This document shows positions 24,768 through 32,321 of a DNA stretch of 43,021 nt, piece after piece; position 1 is the stretch's first letter; each line of letters begins with the position of its first letter. This DNA comes from Burkholderia sp. S171 (GTDB lineage Bacteria; Pseudomonadota; Gammaproteobacteria; Burkholderiales; Burkholderiaceae). The stretch spans positions 136,047 through 179,067 of the forward strand of contig NZ_LMUF01000048.1 of the NCBI RefSeq assembly GCF_009766085.1. The letters run 5' to 3'. The notes below the pieces were generated by a model. That model worked only from the letters and a program-made list of their open reading frames with translations. It ran no database searches and was not told the DNA's origin. Both the position numbers and the translations under genes were made by a program.

Positions 24768-26669
24768 ATGGCGTTTAGTGAACCGAGGTTGCCGTTTTTC
24801 AAATGGCTAGTGGGATCTGCTCAAGACCTGAGCGCTGATAATCGACAGATATTGCTGTCAAACCTGTTCACCAGGACGGCGTCCATCGCGATGGCGTCTG
24901 TCTGCGAGATCAGCGTTTGCGCCACCGCCTTTTATCTTCACCCGAGCGTCGGCTACGCGTTATGGACGCTCGCGGTGATCGCGCTGCTGATCGTGCGCCT
25001 GTCCCTGATCTACGTCTGTTGCCAGCGCAGCGCCCGCAGCGAGCCCACGCCGACATCGCTATTCCTGCTTGCCAGCATCCTGTGGAGCGTGCTGCTCGGG
25101 CTTGGCGCTCTCCTGTGCAATATCAGCGGAGACCAGACACTTTTCCTGCTCGGCAACGTTTGCGCCGTGGGCGTAGTGGGCGGGCTGGCCGGCCGTAATG
25201 CAGGCATACCCCGGCTTGTCCTGATTCAGATCTCCGTCATTTTCACGCTGCTTGGAATCGGCGCCGCGCTGTCTCCGTCTTCTGGAAAAATCGTCTTGTT
25301 GTTCCAGGCGCCGTTTTGCGCTGTCGGTTTTTTTACCGTTGCTATCCGCAGCAACAAGGACACCGTCGCGCTGCTGCTCGCGCAGGAAACCAGTAATCGT
25401 CTCGCCCGTCACGACAGCCTCACGGGCCTGCCCAACCGCGCACGCATCAGCGAACTCTTGCTCAATCGTACGGATTCCGAGCCGGCGCTCAAGCCCGGAT
25501 CGTTCGCGGTGCTCCTGATCGATCTTGATGGTTTCAAGGCAATCAATGACAGCCTCGGCCACGCGGCTGGCGACCTGGTGCTTCAGGAATCCGCCAAGCG
25601 CTTGCGAGCGGTCTTGCGCCACGGGGACGTTGTCGGCCGTCTGGCGGGCGATGAATTCGTCGCCATTTCCAGCGACTCCGCCATCAGCGAAGAAGTCCGG
25701 TTGCTCGCGGATCAGATTGTGAAAACCCTTGCGCGTCCATTCGTGCTTAACGAAGCGTTGGTGCGGATTGGCGCTAGCGTCGGAATTTCGCAGTATCCCG
25801 AGCATGGGGAAACGGGACCGCAACTCCTGATCTGCGCCGACCGTGCGTTGTACGCGGTCAAGCGCAGCGGTAAAAGCGCCTTTGCCGTATTCGATGCCAA
25901 GACGCACGCCTCCGACGACAGCCTGAGCCTCCTGCGAAGCGACCTGGAAGGCGCGCTTCAATCGTTTGGCAGCGGCTTGCGGATGGAATATCAGCCGATC
26001 GTCAATCTGGCAACCGGAGTCGTCAGCGGACGGGAAGCACTGGTGCGCTGGACCCATCCCACGAGAGGCGAGTTGCCGCCCACGACCTTCGTTCCCATTG
26101 CAGAGCGAACGGGCCTGATCTTGCCGCTGGGTGAATGGGTGCTCCGGCGCTCCTGCGCAGAAGCGGCCCGCTGGCGCGAGCCGGTGGTCGTGGCAGTGAA
26201 CGTGTCGCCCGTGCAACTGCGGGAAGATTCGTTCGCGGACCTGGTCGCGGCGGTCCTGCAAGATTCAGGGTTGCCACCTTCGCGCCTGAATATCGAGGTC
26301 ACGGAAACCGTGCTCATGAGTGACGATGTCCCCACCCGGCGCAACGTTGAAAAACTTCGCGCGATGGGTATCGGTCTCGCGCTCGACGATTTCGGAACAG
26401 GCTTTTCGACGCTGTCGAATCTATGCCGCTTTTCGTTCGACACGCTGAAGATCGACAGTTCATTTGTGCGCGAATCTGTTCATCGGCGAGAGTCGGCGGC
26501 AGTGGTTCGCGGCATTGTGGCGCTCGCCCACGAACTGGGGATTCCCACAACGGCGGAAGGCATCGAAACGCACGAGCAACTGAGCTTTGTCCGGGCGTCA
26601 GGCTGTACTAGCGCGCAAGGATTCTTCCTCGGCCGCTCGGAACGCGCGGATAGAATTTCGCAAATCTGA
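24768..26669 (+). CDS. Membrane GGDEF-EAL protein (c-di-GMP turnover)
   Basis: This 633-residue protein has five or six hydrophobic helices in residues 35-195, then a GGDEF domain (about 211-378) and an EAL domain (about 385-630). The diguanylate cyclase motif is A293-G-D-E-F297, a common active variant, with a product-inhibition site R284-x2-D287 placed five residues before it. The phosphodiesterase residues are all present: E423-A-L, N478, E510, D540-D541, K561, E597 and Q617. Both activities are therefore possible, and net direction cannot be told from sequence. The membrane part looks like a MASE-type sensor without a recognisable ligand site. It stands alone between the four-cysteine gene and a convergent dapA-like gene. 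Confidence 0.93.
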   Translation: MAFSEPRLPFFKWLVGSAQDLSADNRQILLSNLFTRTASIAMASVCEISVCATAFYLHPSVGYALWTLAVIALLIVRLSLIYVCCQRSARSEPTPTSLFLLASILWSVLLGLGALLCNISGDQTLFLLGNVCAVGVVGGLAGRNAGIPRLVLIQISVIFTLLGIGAALSPSSGKIVLLFQAPFCAVGFFTVAIRSNKDTVALLLAQETSNRLARHDSLTGLPNRARISELLLNRTDSEPALKPGSFAVLLIDLDGFKAINDSLGHAAGDLVLQESAKRLRAVLRHGDVVGRLAGDEFVAISSDSAISEEVRLLADQIVKTLARPFVLNEALVRIGASVGISQYPEHGETGPQLLICADRALYAVKRSGKSAFAVFDAKTHASDDSLSLLRSDLEGALQSFGSGLRMEYQPIVNLATGVVSGREALVRWTHPTRGELPPTTFVPIAERTGLILPLGEWVLRRSCAEAARWREPVVVAVNVSPVQLREDSFADLVAAVLQDSGLPPSRLNIEVTETVLMSDDVPTRRNVEKLRAMGIGLALDDFGTGFSTLSNLCRFSFDTLKIDSSFVRESVHRRESAAVVRGIVALAHELGIPTTAEGIETHEQLSFVRASGCTSAQGFFLGRSERADRISQI

Positions 26670-26679
26670 TTGATAGGCC

Positions 26680-26832
26680 GGGCGAGCGAGTGTGCCAGTC
26701 GACCTCGATGCAGCCCTGCGCGAGGTTCATGATTTCCGGCACACCGACCCGAAAGAGCGCGATGCTCGAATTTACCTCGATGCACGGCGCCCCGAAGTTT
26801 TCGACCAGGCACAAACAGACATCGGATATTTA
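26680..26832 (-). pseudogene. Unidentified coding-like remnant downstream of the DapA-like gene
   Basis: On the minus strand an open stretch of about 50 codons has strongly GC-ending third positions and protein-like content (for example N-F-G-A-P-C-I-E-V-N and M-N-L-A-Q-G-C-I-E-V-D-W). It has no good start codon; a TAA closes the frame at 26830-26832. Its open frame also runs on into the end of the GGDEF-EAL gene. It is probably the remains of a gene once following dapA. I do not recognise the family. Confidence 0.3.
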
Positions 26833-26852
26833 GAAGGGTGGGAAAGGCCGCG

Positions 26853-27725
26853 TCAGGCCATGACGGCGATCTGCCGGGTGCAGGTATCGAGCGCGATCCG
26901 GAGTTGCTCTTTGAGCGCGACCGAGGCTTCCATGATCGGCCAGCGCGTTTCGCTTTTAATCGTGCCGTCTATCGACAGTGCTGCCTTTACGCCGGCTGGA
27001 TTGGGCGCGGCGAACAGGAGCTTGATAACCGGCTTGAGCGCTTCGAAAAACGCAACGGCATCTTCCGTTCTCGCCGATAAAACTCGCTCGTGGATCTCGG
27101 CAAGAACATCGGCGAAAAGATGCGCGCTCGTCAGGATGCCGCCCGAGCCGCCTGCGATCAGGCAGTCGACATAGGCATCGTCGTTGCCGCACAGTACGCT
27201 GACCGGCAACTGGCAGAGCTTTTGGAAAGTCGCCGGCACGCACGCCTTGATGGCGACAATATTGGCACGTTCGATAAGACGTTCAACCGTGCTTGTCTCA
27301 ATGCAAACGCCGGTGCGATGCGGCACGTCGTACAAAATGATGGGCCGTTCGGTGGCGCTCGCAACCTGGTCGAAGTGCCAGCGAATGCCGTTTTGATCGG
27401 GGCAGATGTAGGCCGGCGCGGACACCAGATATCCGCCGATATCCCAGCGGTCCAGTTCGCGGATTTCCTGCACCATGTCGTGCGTATTGATCCCGCCGAC
27501 ACCGACTACCATCGTCAAACGCGTCCCGATCACCTCGAACAAGGAACGCAGGACCTTAAGCCGTTCGCTGTGATCGAGCAGCGCCGCTTCGCCGGTCGTT
27601 CCCAACGCGACGAACCCGCTGATCTCCTGGCTCAGATAGCGTTCGGCCAAGCGCTGGAGGGCATCGACGTCGACTTGTCCGTCCTTGAACGGCGTGACGA
27701 TAGGCAACCATATTCCAGACACCAT
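26853..27725 (-). CDS. DapA/NanA family Schiff-base aldolase
   Basis: This 290-residue protein belongs to the dihydrodipicolinate synthase/N-acetylneuraminate lyase family, pyruvate-dependent class I aldolases of the cytoplasm. Conserved sites are G42-T-T-G-E46, Y132 in Y-D-V-P-H-R-T-G and the Schiff-base lysine K160 in V-A-I-K-A-C. The usual G-I-K-E/D context is altered to A-I-K-A-C, and the N-P-A-G-V-K motif near 242-247 is kept. The ATG at 27725 gives family length and has GGAG upstream; the frame is open further upstream. Sequence alone does not separate dihydrodipicolinate synthase from hydroxyproline, keto-sugar or other aldolases. As an isolated accessory copy beside a LysR gene, a catabolic aldolase is more likely. 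Confidence 0.85.
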   Translation of the reverse strand: MVSGIWLPIVTPFKDGQVDVDALQRLAERYLSQEISGFVALGTTGEAALLDHSERLKVLRSLFEVIGTRLTMVVGVGGINTHDMVQEIRELDRWDIGGYLVSAPAYICPDQNGIRWHFDQVASATERPIILYDVPHRTGVCIETSTVERLIERANIVAIKACVPATFQKLCQLPVSVLCGNDDAYVDCLIAGGSGGILTSAHLFADVLAEIHERVLSARTEDAVAFFEALKPVIKLLFAAPNPAGVKAALSIDGTIKSETRWPIMEASVALKEQLRIALDTCTRQIAVMA

Positions 27726-28037
27726 GCTCAACTCCGCTGCGCGCGCCAACCGGCTGCACGCGAAGGATTCAGATGGTTCACAGCGTTTGGAACCGCTGCC
27801 GGGCGCGAGGCTTGGCGCGCGGAAATGCTCGTTAAGACATCTTCTAACGTCATGGTGATTTGCTTCGAGTTCCATTCAATTGGATCAAACGAAGCCTATC
27901 GGATCGAGCGTAAAGGTCCTGTTAAAAAACGCAATGCGCTCGTATAGAATGCGGGCTTGCTGAAGACGTGCAAGGTAAAGGACGCCGCGAATAAAAACGC
28001 GGGTGTGCTGGGTTCACCCATCAACTGATCTTGCCTG
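27726..28037. promoter_or_regulatory. 312-base gap upstream of the DapA-like gene with a nested inverted repeat
   Basis: No gene recognised. At 27862-27895 an outer repeat GCTTCG/CGAAGC encloses an inner TTCCA-TTCAAT-TGGA dyad (27870-27884), arranged like an operator for a dimeric regulator and about 140 bases before the dapA-like start. The inner part loosely recalls IclR-type sites. No IclR gene lies in the window; the LysR gene at 28038 is the nearest regulator. Confidence 0.35.
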
Positions 28038-28976
28038 TCACGATGAGGTGATCGAAAAGTCGCAAGCCGGTGAAGCGGCAGGTAATCCATCTGGACCGAA
28101 ACGCGCCAACAGGAAATCAATGATGCTGCGCAACTTCGCCGTGGGCCGGCGATCCTGCGCGTAGATCAGATGCATGGGCGTAGGCACATACGACCAGGCC
28201 GGCAGAACAGGGACCAAACGACCGGCAGCAACGTCGTCGGCCAAAGACGCTTCGGGCTGAAGAACGATGCCGGCACCGTGCAAGGCGGCAACGCGCAAAG
28301 CACTCCCTTGATTCGAGCTGAATCGGCCTTTTACAGGCACTTCACACGACTCGCCATCAGGTCCGCTTAGGTGCCAGCGATCGTGGTGCCGCCAGTACGA
28401 CAAGCCCAGGCAGACATGCGAACTCAACTGTTCGGGGTGTTCGGGTTGCCCATGCTGAGCCAGGTAGGCAGGTGCTGCAGCCAGCATCCTGCGATAGGGC
28501 TGCAGCGGCCGTGCGACCAGTCCTTCGTTGTCTATTTCGCCGATGTGGACGCCCAGTTCGTAACCTTCATCAATCAGGTCAGGTACCCGATTGTCGAGTG
28601 TCAATTCGACGCTGACTTCGGGATGGCGTGCCAGATAGTCGGTCAGCACGGGCACAAGGCTCTGGCTGCCGAAGCTGACCGGTGCGACCAGCCTGACCCG
28701 ACCGCGAGGGGTGGCCTGCAACTCCGACGCGCTGGCCTCAGCTAGCTCCACTTCTGCCAGCACATGCTTGCAACGCTCGTAATAAAGCCGGCCCACTTCA
28801 GTGAGTTGTTGCCGGCGCGTCGTGCGATGGAGCAAGCGTGCACCCAGCCGTTGCTCGATCGTCCGGACATGTTTGGCGACCATGGTCGGCGAAACGTCGC
28901 TGACCACGGCAGCAGCGCTAAAGCTGCCGCTTTCCACCACGCGCACAAACATCGCCATGCCTGCCAGCTTGTCCAT
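28038..28976 (-). CDS. LysR family transcriptional regulator
   Basis: This 312-residue protein is a standard LysR regulator of the large AaeR/DsdC-like subgroup that starts M-D-K-L-x-x-M-x-x-F-V-R-V-V-E-x-G-S-F. The helix-turn-helix spans about residues 5-62 (ending L-H-R-T-T-R-R), and a ligand-binding domain follows from about 90. It is divergent from the tautomerase gene at 29096, with 119 bases between, and precedes the DapA-like gene in the same direction. Its likely target is the tautomerase gene, and perhaps the aldolase. Confidence 0.92.
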   Translation of the reverse strand: MDKLAGMAMFVRVVESGSFSAAAVVSDVSPTMVAKHVRTIEQRLGARLLHRTTRRQQLTEVGRLYYERCKHVLAEVELAEASASELQATPRGRVRLVAPVSFGSQSLVPVLTDYLARHPEVSVELTLDNRVPDLIDEGYELGVHIGEIDNEGLVARPLQPYRRMLAAAPAYLAQHGQPEHPEQLSSHVCLGLSYWRHHDRWHLSGPDGESCEVPVKGRFSSNQGSALRVAALHGAGIVLQPEASLADDVAAGRLVPVLPAWSYVPTPMHLIYAQDRRPTAKLRSIIDFLLARFGPDGLPAASPACDFSITSS

Positions 28977-29095
28977 GATTAAGAACCTGGAGGTTTTGAA
29001 TGACTGAAATCATCGCATGTTTATCCAGCTTCCGAGGTACGTGACACTGAACGCATTGACGCGCCATTCGGGGCGTCGCTTACAGAGGAACTGTC

Positions 29096-29281
29096 ATGCC
29101 CGTATTACATCTGCAAATGCATCCCGGCCGGACGCTGGAGCAAAAGCGCGCCTTCGTTCGTGAAGTCACGCGGGTCACGGTCGAAACCTTGGTCTGTCCG
29201 CCCGAGTCTGTAGAGGTTGTAATCACCGAAGTGCCGCGCGACGCCTGGGCCAAAGCAGGCAAGCTGCTCGCGGACGGCTGA
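29096..29281 (+). CDS. 4-oxalocrotonate tautomerase family protein
   Basis: This 61-residue protein has the exact size and layout of 4-oxalocrotonate tautomerases, which assemble as hexamers and use the N-terminal proline exposed after Met removal. Counting that proline as 1, P1 and R11 (P-G-R-T) are conserved. The second substrate arginine at position 39 is Glu here (S-V-E-V-V-I-T-E), and the aromatic residue at 50 is Trp. Loss of R39 suggests a substrate other than classical 2-hydroxymuconate. AGAGGA precedes the ATG by about 6 bases. No aromatic meta-cleavage genes are adjacent. Confidence 0.88.
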   Translation: MPVLHLQMHPGRTLEQKRAFVREVTRVTVETLVCPPESVEVVITEVPRDAWAKAGKLLADG

Positions 29282-29325
29282 ACGCGGCAACGGGTCTTAT
29301 CCCGGACACATCGACGACCTCGATA

Positions 29326-29351
29326 TTTCCAGGCCGTGAGGGGCCTGGAAA
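29326..29351. terminator. Perfect 10-bp hairpin after the tautomerase gene
   Basis: TTTCCAGGCC and GGCCTGGAAA form a ten-base-pair stem with loop GTGAGG, 44 bases after the tautomerase stop. No T-run follows on either strand, so it may be a Rho-dependent or mRNA-protecting 3' end rather than a full intrinsic terminator. Confidence 0.45.
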
Positions 29352-29572
29352 CCTTGAGCCGGGTTCGCACGTCTTCACGAATTTCAAAGCGGCTGTATTC
29401 CATCCTCCGTTTTTCTCGGCAGATACGGGACCGGACACATCAAGCAATTCCCTGGATATCCGCTCGTCATTCCCGCTCATCAGGTCCGCCGCTTTTGGAA
29501 TCCGTCTGATGAAATCCGCGATCAGTCGTTTATCATGACTGGCTCACGTCGCTTGAAGGACCGTCAGTAAGT

Positions 29573-30256
29573 ATGATGAACACCCGAAAGATTTCGATGA
29601 TCATTGGAGGGCTCCTGCTCGTTGCAGCAGGGACCACGTACCTGGTGTTCCTTCAGGCGGATCGCAGCGCAATGGCAGAAGTCACGGGCGCATTGGATGA
29701 ATCCGCACGCCCTCGCGTCGTCGATTCGCGCGCCAGCGATCACGTGACGGAAGGCAGCATCGGCCAGTCGGAACCATCCGGCGCAATCGCGAAAAACACA
29801 GCCATCGCGCAGCAGCCGGTGGTTCCCGCTCAGGCAGTAGCACCTGCGCCCATGACGGCCGCGCCCGCATCCAGTCCGGCCGCCGCACAAGTCACCTTGC
29901 AACCGAAACCGGAGGCACAACCGAAGCAGGCGCCATCGACGGTAGCGTCGGTGAACGTGCAGGGCTCAGGTGCGCCGAAGGGGGTCCCGGCGCAGCGCGC
30001 CCAGCGTGGACGAGACGGTCTGGACCGTCTCGCGATAACGACTCAACGCGCGACACCAGAAACGGATGAACTGGTCAGGGAATCGGCGAAGCTCGATCCA
30101 TCGTTGCCTCCGCCGGATATGTCCGCCGCTCGCGCCGCCATGGACCCACATAGCTCGAAGCCAGGCACGGGCTCGAACCCGGTCGCGGCCGCGATGACAG
30201 ATCAATTCGTCAGGGATTCGGCCAAGCTCGATCCTTCGCTGCCGCCGCCCAAGTAA
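29573..30256 (+). CDS. Membrane-anchored Pro/Ala-rich protein with duplicated C-terminal motif
   Basis: This 227-residue protein is not recognised. It has a short basic N-terminus, one hydrophobic helix at about residues 8-27, then a long flexible Ala/Pro/Gln-rich region (about 72-145) likely crossing the periplasm. The C-terminus carries a motif twice, 45 residues apart: residues 165-181 and 210-226, both ending S-A-K-L-D-P-S-L-P-P-P and preceded by [E/Q]-[L/F]-V-R-[E/D]. The second copy is followed only by the final lysine. An ATG-ATG pair begins the gene, so the start may be one codon later. Layout suggests an anchored envelope protein presenting two short binding peptides. No neighbour gives a role. 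Confidence 0.7.
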   Translation: MMNTRKISMIIGGLLLVAAGTTYLVFLQADRSAMAEVTGALDESARPRVVDSRASDHVTEGSIGQSEPSGAIAKNTAIAQQPVVPAQAVAPAPMTAAPASSPAAAQVTLQPKPEAQPKQAPSTVASVNVQGSGAPKGVPAQRAQRGRDGLDRLAITTQRATPETDELVRESAKLDPSLPPPDMSAARAAMDPHSSKPGTGSNPVAAAMTDQFVRDSAKLDPSLPPPK

Positions 30257-30414
30257 CCGGCTTCTCCGGCAGCACGTGCGGCTACACGACGCTCCCGGCA
30301 CTTGAGCACCGCGCTGCAGCGCTCGGCGCAAACACGTTCATTCAGAGGTATCGCACGTCCTTAGTGCTATATACAGGAACAATACACGGGGCATCTGCGA
30401 ATCGAATTGCTGAT

Positions 30415-30442
30415 AAAAAAAACACGTCACGCCACGTGACGT
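30415..30442 (-). terminator. Leftward intrinsic terminator with no obvious gene
   Basis: Read leftward, ACGTCAC pairs with GTGACGT across a 5-base loop and is followed one base later by eight T residues (the A-run 30415-30422 on the plus strand). It is a good terminator for a leftward transcript, but no leftward protein gene lies to its right before the tautomerase-like or TPR neighbours. It may end a small RNA, or a transcript of a lost gene. Confidence 0.6.
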
Positions 30443-30599
30443 CCGTTGTGCTGCGGTAATCATCTTTAGATCGACGCATCGGACTGAGGTTGGCCATAAC
30501 GAGACGGTTGGCGTGTCCCACGAAAATTATCCTTGCGGCAGTTTCGCGTCAGGATGGCGCCGCCGCCAGCAATATGCTCGCGTCAATGATGGAACCGTT

Positions 30600-30890
30600 G
30601 CGCGGCTTTGTCGCGGTAGGGCGCCGCATGAGTATCACCGTCGCCGCCAACGACCTCTGCCTTGCACCGCACGCGGTTGTCACTGGTACTCGGTGAGCAT
30701 GCTGCGAAATTGGGTGTGACGCGATACAGCATCGTCAACGTGTGGCGCTCAATCAAAGCACCGGTTCTCGATACGCCTCTGGCGGTGTGTGATGCAAGAA
30801 CCATCGGCGCCGCCGATCTTGTCAACGCCGAGGTGCGGTATCCGCAACGTATCGGAGAGATCTATCTTGCCTTGCACTCTCCGCGGCATC
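30600..30890 (+). pseudogene. Remnant of a CmcJ/NvfI-like protein
   Basis: From about 30680 to 30890 the plus strand encodes a fragment ending in the pattern I-V-N-V-W-R-S-I-K-x-P-V-x-D-x-P-L-A-V-C-D-A-R, then D-L-V and G-E-I-Y, typical of the middle of CmcJ/NvfI family proteins of about 280 residues. It has no N-terminus in frame. A second frame from about 30628 (V-A-A-N-D-L) may be the preceding part, implying a frameshift near 30675. The usual following W-Y-Y-F-P segment is missing, where another gene remnant takes over. It is a decayed gene, not a functional one. Confidence 0.6.
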
Positions 30891-30986
30891 TTCGGCGCTC
30901 CTACGTTCTTCGCGGGGACTGAAATGTTTTGGGGCAACGATCGCCTGGAGGACGCGTTGTTGCTGGCCGCAAAAAAATCAAAATAG
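30879..30986 (+). pseudogene. C-terminal remnant of a 2-hydroxychromene-2-carboxylate isomerase/DsbA-like protein
   Basis: In a different frame from the preceding remnant, 35 codons encode R-G-I-F-G-A-P-T-F-F followed by E-M-F-W-G-N-D-R-L-E-D-A-L and a stop. That is the characteristic C-terminus of 2-hydroxychromene-2-carboxylate isomerases, GST-kappa-like enzymes of naphthalene-type degradation. The other 160 or so residues of the protein are absent. The join with the CmcJ-like remnant lies at about 30880-30890, so a deletion seems to have fused two genes. Confidence 0.65.
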
Positions 30987-31181
30987 CAGGCACCGGCACC
31001 GCTGACCGAATGATGGGAATACGCTGCCCGGCGGCCCGAGCTAACTGCCAGGCAGGGGGAGCAAGCGCGGGCGTAGAGGTCCCGCTGAGCTACCAGCATG
31101 GCAGCGCGCTTCTGTCACAATAGCGTTCTGCCGTTTCGCTGACGTGCCGCTGGCAGCGCACCACAACTGATTTTCTCGTCA

Positions 31182-31934
31182 ATGCGCCTATTCGGAATAA
31201 GCCTTTACGTCATCATCGCCCTGTTCTTTGCGGTGCATGCCGTGCGCAACCAGCAGAACATGTACTGGCTGCTGATCCTGTTTCTTTTCCCTGGCCTTGG
31301 CAGCGCGGTCTACTTCTTTGTCATTTACTTGCCGTCCCTGCGCCAGTCGCGTGGGGCAAGGGTGGCAACGAGGGCCATCTCGCAGTTTGTCGATCCCAAC
31401 CGGGCGGTGCGCGAGGCGCGCACGGATTTCGATCGCGCGCCGACCGTCGCGCATCGCATGCGGCTGGGAGCGGCGCTGCTCGATGCAGGCAATGCCGCCG
31501 AAGCCCTGGAGCATTACCAAGCTGCGGTCAGTGGGCCGTTCTCATCCGATCCGGCGTTACTCCAAGGGCTGGCGCGCGCGCAGTTTGCCACCGGCAATGC
31601 TTCGGCCACGCAGGACACGCTGGAAAAACTGTTCGCCGCCAATCCGCTCGCCCGCCAGCAGTCAGAGCCTGCCTTGCTGTACGCACGAGCCTTGGCCACG
31701 ATTGGCGCACCCGGCACGCGCGCCGCGTTCGAGATGGCGCTCACCAACGCAAGCGACGCTGCACCCCGTTGCCTGTACGCCGATTGGCTGGCGGCGCAGC
31801 CCGACGAGACTGACCGCCAGCGTGCGCGCGAACTTTATGCCGAGATCGTGCACGATTCCAGGCATTGGCCACGCCACGCCCGCGAACATAACAGCGAGTG
31901 GCTGCAACGAGCCCAAGCCTCACAAAGCCGATAA
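31182..31934 (+). CDS. Membrane protein with tetratricopeptide repeats
   Basis: This 250-residue protein has two N-terminal hydrophobic helices (about residues 4-21 and 28-49). The second, with F-L-F-P-G-L-G-S-A-V-Y-F, resembles the phospholipase-D N-terminal (PLDc_N) hairpin. A soluble helical part from about residue 80 looks like three to four TPR units, with typical A-L-x-x-Y and L-L-x-x-A-x-x positions, probably facing the cytoplasm. TPR proteins of this type hold protein complexes together. No adjacent partner is evident; it may be monocistronic. Function unknown. Confidence 0.75.
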   Translation: MRLFGISLYVIIALFFAVHAVRNQQNMYWLLILFLFPGLGSAVYFFVIYLPSLRQSRGARVATRAISQFVDPNRAVREARTDFDRAPTVAHRMRLGAALLDAGNAAEALEHYQAAVSGPFSSDPALLQGLARAQFATGNASATQDTLEKLFAANPLARQQSEPALLYARALATIGAPGTRAAFEMALTNASDAAPRCLYADWLAAQPDETDRQRARELYAEIVHDSRHWPRHAREHNSEWLQRAQASQSR

Positions 31935-32321
31935 TCCACGGGCGCTCGCTGCAGAGCGGCACGGCCCGCGCTGATCGTCCTTACACCCGGCATAGGCACG
32001 CAGTTCCCCGTGCCGATTTCGTCTTCGACATCCCGGCGGGCGGTGCATCGTTCGATGCATTTGCCGACGCTGCTGGTCGCACCATCTCAGTGTCGTAGTT
32101 CCACGTTCGGTCCCTTTCTTGTCGCGCTAATCCGGCAGTTAAAACCAATGACATCACGCCTCCCCAGACTCCCAGTCTGTTGAGGCGCAGTAAGCACAAG
32201 CACATCAGCCGCAAGATACGGGATCAAATAAAATTTCCCCACTAACGCTCGTTTACGATACCTTATGCTCAATTATGCTCGATTAAAAGCAGGCGAATAA
32301 TGCCCGACAGAGACTGACGAT
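31935..32321. promoter_or_regulatory. 387-base gap with three helically phased repeats before the DeoR gene
   Basis: The right end carries GCTCGTTT (32247-32254), GCTCAATT (32267-32274) and GCTCGATT (32277-32284), whose starts are 20 and 10 bases apart. The last two are part of a tandem ATGCTC[A/G]ATT. This spacing puts all three on one DNA face, 38-75 bases before the DeoR start, so it is a probable autoregulatory operator. The left part (about 31990-32096) has a short protein-like plus frame ending at a TAG, too short to assign. Confidence 0.45.

Noticed and set aside
30749..31099. Minus-strand open frame of 116 codons over the gene-remnant region
   Set aside because: It is antisense to the two decayed genes, which have recognisable family motifs; the minus translation has none.
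31070..31120. Minus-strand GGTAGCTCAGCGGG, like the D-arm of a tRNA
   Set aside because: No matching acceptor stem, anticodon arm or T-arm could be paired around it.
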